A stretch of DNA of 44,838 bases from Verrucomicrobiota bacterium (GTDB lineage Bacteria; Verrucomicrobiota; Verrucomicrobiia; Opitutales; Opitutaceae): NCBI GenBank assembly GCA_030605125.1, contig JAUWBD010000011.1, positions 1 to 44,838 on the forward strand, written 5' to 3'. Positions 41,667 through 44,838 of the stretch are shown piece by piece (position 1 is the stretch's first letter; the number at the start of each line of letters is the position of its first letter). A model generated the notes under the pieces. That model did no database searches, had not been told where the DNA came from, and saw nothing but the letters and a program-made list of their open reading frames with translations. A program made the position numbers and the translations under genes.

Positions 41667-44330
41667 ATGCGTCCCCTACGCCGCCTCGCCCCGCTCCTCG
41701 CTCTCGCTTTGCTCGCTGGCCCCGCCGCCGCCGCGCCCTTCGCCGGACAGGAAAAACGTCCCACGCTCCCGCTCCCGCGCGTCGCGATCCCCGACGGACC
41801 CGCGCTCCCGCCCACCGTCATCACGGCCGGCGGGCAGAAACTCCTCCTCGCCCACCTCGCCGACTCCGGCCTCTCCGTCCGCTGGGACGCCGCCACCGGC
41901 ACCCTCGAGACCAACCGCCCCGGCTGGTGGCTCATCAACTACCCGCTCGACCAGATCGCCGAGCTCCCCGCCGACGCCGCCGCGCGCGAGGCCATCCTCG
42001 CCCGCCTCCTCGGCCGCCCCTCCGTCGAAGGCTTGAAAAATTGGTATCTGCGCACCCCGCCCTGCGCCGAGCGCCCCGCCGCCGCCGAGCCGCCCGCGCC
42101 CACCGGCCCCGCCCCCGTCGTCCCGCACCCCGCGCCCACGCTGATCGTGGATGCCTCCGCGCCCGAGGCCTCCGGCTCCGCCTCGCCCTTCCGCAGCATC
42201 CAGGCCGCCGTCCGCCGCGCCCAGCCCGGCGACGTCATCCAAGTCCGCCCCGGCATCTACCGCGAGACCATCGCCCCCACCACCGCCGGCACGCCCGAGA
42301 ACCCCATCGTCCTCGAAGGCCTCCGCTCGCCCGACGGTCGCCTGCCGATCATCAGCGGCAACGCCGCCCCGCCCGCCGACGCCTGGCGCCCCGTGCCCGG
42401 TCACCCCGGCCTCTGGCACGCCGACCACTGGACGCCCGGCCCCGGCGAGCTCGCCCTCGACGGCCGCGTGCTCCGCGAGCGCACGCTCCTCTCCGAACTC
42501 GCCGACTACGAGTTCGTGCAACTGCGCGCCGACCGCGCCCTCATCGAGCCCCCCGCCAATCCCGCCGCGCAATCGCCCCGCCCCGGCGACCGCGCCCTCG
42601 GCCTCACTTGGCGCCACGTGCCCACCGACGACGAAGGCTTCCTCCAGTTTGGCGACACCCGCGGCCTCTTCTTCGCCTCCTCCTGGGTCTGGCTCGACCC
42701 CGTGCGCGGCGAGGAGTGGGACCCGCGTTTCCCCGCCCCCGTCACCGGCCAGATCTGGCTCGGCGGCGGCTTCCGCGCCGGCCGCCAGACCGGCTCGCCC
42801 TTCCACCAGCAACTCAATCCCTACCGCGTCTGGGTAAACGGCGAGATCCAGCCCGCCTACGGGATCGCCGGCACCGCCAAGCCCGAGCCCAATCGCCGCG
42901 ACACCGGTGACATGTGGAGCCGCCTCCCCTTCCGCGAAGGTTGGAACCACGTCGTCCTCCTGCTCGACTCCACCGTCCGCCCCGAGCTCGACCACCGCAT
43001 CCGTTTCCCCCTGCCCCGCGGCCGGCCCGCCACGCCCTCGCAAGCCGTCGCTCCCGCGGATCGCTCCAAACCGCCCGCCGCCGACGCGCCTCGCGTCCGC
43101 TACCTGCGCGAGTGGACCGTGCTCGGCCCCTTCCCCGCCGAGACGCCCGCCCGCGGCATCTACCTCCGCGTCCCCGCCGGCGAGAACCCCAACCAGCTCC
43201 CGCTCGACATGGGCGCGCGCGAACTCCTCGCCCACCTCAACCAGCCGCACTGGATCGTGCGCGGCCTCGAATTCCGCAACGGCGCCCAGACCCAGCAAAA
43301 AGCGCAGGTCCTCGTCGAGGCCCCCGGCGTCACCATCGCGCACTGCCGCTTCGTGCAGCCTGAGGTCCGCGCGCTCAGCTACTACGTGCGCAGCCCCGCC
43401 TTCACGCCCGAATCGCCCTTCGTCGTCATCCGCGACAACTGGGTGCACTCCACCGGCGCGCTCGGCATGGGCGCCACCGGCTCCTCCCAGCACCTCACCG
43501 CCGACAACGTCAACGCCCCGACCCGCCGCGGCCGCCTGCTCGTCGAGCACAACCACATCTTCGACAACAACCGCAACGGCTACGAACGCTTCGACGAATC
43601 CGGCGCGATGAAGTTCTTCCGCCTCACCGGCTCCATCATCCGCCACAACACCTTCGTCGCCGGCGACGGCCCCGCGCTCTGGCTCGATTGGGAGCACTAC
43701 AACAACCGCCTCGAAGGCAACCTCATGCTCGACCCCATCGCCTGGGCCGTCGGCGTCGAGGCCTCGCCCGGCCCCAATCTCGTGGCCAACAACATCAGCA
43801 TCGACCGCCGCCCCGGCGGCACCTGGTTCGAGTTTGCCCTCCTCTCGTGGAACAGCGCCCGCACCTGGACCGCGCACAACACGATCGACACCGGTCGCAA
43901 CGGCAATCCCGGCGGTCGCGGCATCTACCTCGGCCAGGGCAACGACACCGGCCGCGGTCACTTCTGGGAGCCGCTACCCGAGCGCGCCGGCGCCTCGGTC
44001 AACAACCTCGTCGTGCGAACCGCCCGCCCGGTCGAGACGCGCCACCTCGGCCCCGATGACGGCACGCTCGTGCACCCCGCCTCCGACCGCCGTCCGCCCC
44101 CGGGCTTTGGCGAGCCCGCCGCCGGCAAGGGTGTGAAAGCGGTGCGCATCCAAACCAACGGCGAGGAGCTTGAGCTGCTCTCGCTCGTGCGCCACGATTT
44201 CAACGGCCTGCTCCGCCACCCCGGCGACCCACGAGCCCCCGGCGCCTACCGCATCGAGCCCGCGCCGGCCGACGGCGCGCGCATGCAGCTCGAGGCCGAG
44301 TTCGCCGATGGCACGCTCCTGCGCCGCTGA
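41667..44330 (+). CDS. Secreted right-handed beta-helix protein (copy 3, longer form)
   Basis: This 887-residue protein has a signal peptide (LAPLLALALLAGPAAAAPFA). After ~150 residues comes the DUF1565-like start: PTLIVDASAPEASGSASPFR, SIQAAVRRAQPGDVIQVRPG, then YRETIAPTTAGTPENPIVLE. A middle insert (ADAWRPVPGHPGLWHADHWT) and a beta-sandwich precede beta-helix rungs (PHWIVRGLEFRNGAQTQQKA; GVTIAHCRFVQPEVRALSYY; NHIFDNNRNGYERFDESGAM; GSIIRHNTFVAGDGPALWLD). The split arrangement, with an insert between the cap and the helix, differs from copies 1 and 2 and resembles GH141-like proteins, but this is not certain. The N-terminal ~120 residues have no known domain. It starts 99 bases after the toroid gene and may be co-transcribed with it. 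Extracellular polysaccharide breakdown is inferred. Confidence 0.75.
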   Translation: MRPLRRLAPLLALALLAGPAAAAPFAGQEKRPTLPLPRVAIPDGPALPPTVITAGGQKLLLAHLADSGLSVRWDAATGTLETNRPGWWLINYPLDQIAELPADAAAREAILARLLGRPSVEGLKNWYLRTPPCAERPAAAEPPAPTGPAPVVPHPAPTLIVDASAPEASGSASPFRSIQAAVRRAQPGDVIQVRPGIYRETIAPTTAGTPENPIVLEGLRSPDGRLPIISGNAAPPADAWRPVPGHPGLWHADHWTPGPGELALDGRVLRERTLLSELADYEFVQLRADRALIEPPANPAAQSPRPGDRALGLTWRHVPTDDEGFLQFGDTRGLFFASSWVWLDPVRGEEWDPRFPAPVTGQIWLGGGFRAGRQTGSPFHQQLNPYRVWVNGEIQPAYGIAGTAKPEPNRRDTGDMWSRLPFREGWNHVVLLLDSTVRPELDHRIRFPLPRGRPATPSQAVAPADRSKPPAADAPRVRYLREWTVLGPFPAETPARGIYLRVPAGENPNQLPLDMGARELLAHLNQPHWIVRGLEFRNGAQTQQKAQVLVEAPGVTIAHCRFVQPEVRALSYYVRSPAFTPESPFVVIRDNWVHSTGALGMGATGSSQHLTADNVNAPTRRGRLLVEHNHIFDNNRNGYERFDESGAMKFFRLTGSIIRHNTFVAGDGPALWLDWEHYNNRLEGNLMLDPIAWAVGVEASPGPNLVANNISIDRRPGGTWFEFALLSWNSARTWTAHNTIDTGRNGNPGGRGIYLGQGNDTGRGHFWEPLPERAGASVNNLVVRTARPVETRHLGPDDGTLVHPASDRRPPPGFGEPAAGKGVKAVRIQTNGEELELLSLVRHDFNGLLRHPGDPRAPGAYRIEPAPADGARMQLEAEFADGTLLRR

Positions 44331-44360
44331 GATATTCTCCTCCGGCGCGCGCGGCTCTGT

Positions 44361-44838
44361 TCAGGGAGAGACTGAGGCCCTGACCAAAAAGTGGTCGCTC
44401 CAAAGCGCCTTGAGCAGGTCGTTGGGCCGCTTCGGATACGGCGGACGCACCACTTCGACCCCGGTGAGTTGGCCGGAGGTGAAGACGCGGTCGAAGGCCT
44501 TGCGATCCAGATGCGTGGGCGCGAAGTCGGTCGCCTCGCCCGAATCAAACAAGGGCAGGATCGAGCGCGCGGGGTTGTTGAAATCGCCCAAGACCACGAT
44601 CACCGTCGCCGGCTGGCTAGCCCGCGTCGCCGCCACCCAGTCGGAGATCGCCTGCAATTGCGCGCGGTGCTTCTCTTCGTTGCGCCCGATCGGGCGCAGC
44701 AGGTGCACGTTGAGGATCGCGTAGCGCGTGCCGCCCTCCTCCACCGTGACCAGCAGGTGCTTGGAGAGCGACTCCAGCTCGCGCACGCGAGTCGAGCCGC
44801 GGACCACAAGGCCCGGCCGCTCCTGGACGAGCGTGGCC
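44361..44838 (-). CDS. Endonuclease/exonuclease/phosphatase-family protein (N-terminus outside window)
   Basis: The frame is open to the right edge, so the 5' end is missing; the GTG at 44807 is probably internal. The visible ~159 residues show late EEP motifs: RYAILNVHLLRPIG (N-x-H), VIVVLGDFNNPARS (GDFN), THLDRKAFDRVFTSG (DRVF) and LLKALWSDHFLVRASVS (SDHF). These are metal-binding and catalytic residues of the DNase I/exonuclease III/sphingomyelinase fold. The substrate may be a nucleic acid, an inositol phosphate or another phosphodiester; it cannot be decided. It converges on the beta-helix gene with a 30-base gap that holds nothing recognisable. Confidence 0.82.
   Translation of the reverse strand, partial: ATLVQERPGLVVRGSTRVRELESLSKHLLVTVEEGGTRYAILNVHLLRPIGRNEEKHRAQLQAISDWVAATRASQPATVIVVLGDFNNPARSILPLFDSGEATDFAPTHLDRKAFDRVFTSGQLTGVEVVRPPYPKRPNDLLKALWSDHFLVRASVSP

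Noticed and set aside
1-44838. Search for tRNA, rRNA, CRISPR array, transposase, integrase or attachment sites
   Set aside because: No cloverleaf-like, rRNA-like, regularly spaced repeat or recombinase coding pattern was seen by eye.

Overview
The window is GC-rich and gene-dense. It looks like a carbohydrate-utilisation region of a Verrucomicrobiota bacterium, most probably of the Opitutales/Opitutaceae type. The reasons are: two short secreted proteins with the 'PEPSSAAALxG...RRRR' form of the PEP-CTERM sorting tail; a solitary prepilin-like protein with an H-X9-DG-like end; several LacI-family and AraC/XylR-type regulators; sodium:solute symporters as the visible importers; and no SusC/SusD or TonB-dependent receptor. 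The taxonomic call is inference from gene content. I see no rRNA, tRNA, CRISPR array, transposase or phage gene.

Layout. (1) 1-8626, plus strand: the 3' end of a large glycosidase-like gene, an alginate-lyase-fold protein, a prepilin-like protein followed by a strong terminator, a secreted right-handed beta-helix protein, then a TPR-like protein whose stop overlaps the start of a sugar-type solute-binding protein. (2) 8679-14056, minus strand: a LacI regulator, a 1079-residue heparinase II/III-type lyase with CBM96/DNRLRE-like and Calx-beta modules, and a PEP-CTERM protein. (3) 14231-18628: a LacI regulator (plus) converging on a secreted GH30-like enzyme with a CBM96-like tail (minus), then a XylR-like regulator (minus). 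(4) 18866-27083, plus: a small exported hypothetical protein, an alginate-lyase-fold protein, an unknown probable beta-propeller protein, a symporter with a one-base frameshift, a five-bladed-propeller glycosidase and a GH94-like phosphorylase. (5) 27105-28016, minus: an AraC regulator. (6) 28119-33078, plus: a second propeller glycosidase, a second beta-helix protein and a GH43-like enzyme. (7) 33079-38604: a decayed LacI gene, a LamG + clan GH-A glycosidase, a second symporter and a LacI regulator. (8) 38707-44330, plus: a LamG-like PEP-CTERM protein, an alpha/alpha-toroid protein and a third beta-helix protein. (9) 44361 to the end, minus: part of an endonuclease/exonuclease/phosphatase-family gene.

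How the genes may work together (inference): secreted lyases, beta-helix proteins and clan GH-A enzymes cut an acidic or uronate-containing polysaccharide; SSS symporters and possibly the binding protein bring in oligosaccharides; enzymes without signal peptides (the two propeller glycosidases, the GH43-like protein, the GH94-like phosphorylase and the unknown 478-residue protein) finish breakdown in the cytoplasm. At least five local regulators suggest several separately induced sub-loci. The substrate cannot be named from sequence alone.

The most unusual signals are non-coding: a dispersed intergenic element made of a GC hairpin plus tandem ATTGGTC heptamers, sitting at start codons and in two cases forming part of a signal peptide; a compensatory base-pair change between hairpin copies; a frame-independent GTATTC-N6-YCRCTAC motif found seven times inside plus-strand genes; a textbook terminator inside the leader codons of a downstream gene; and a 17-bp candidate operator shared by two transcription units.
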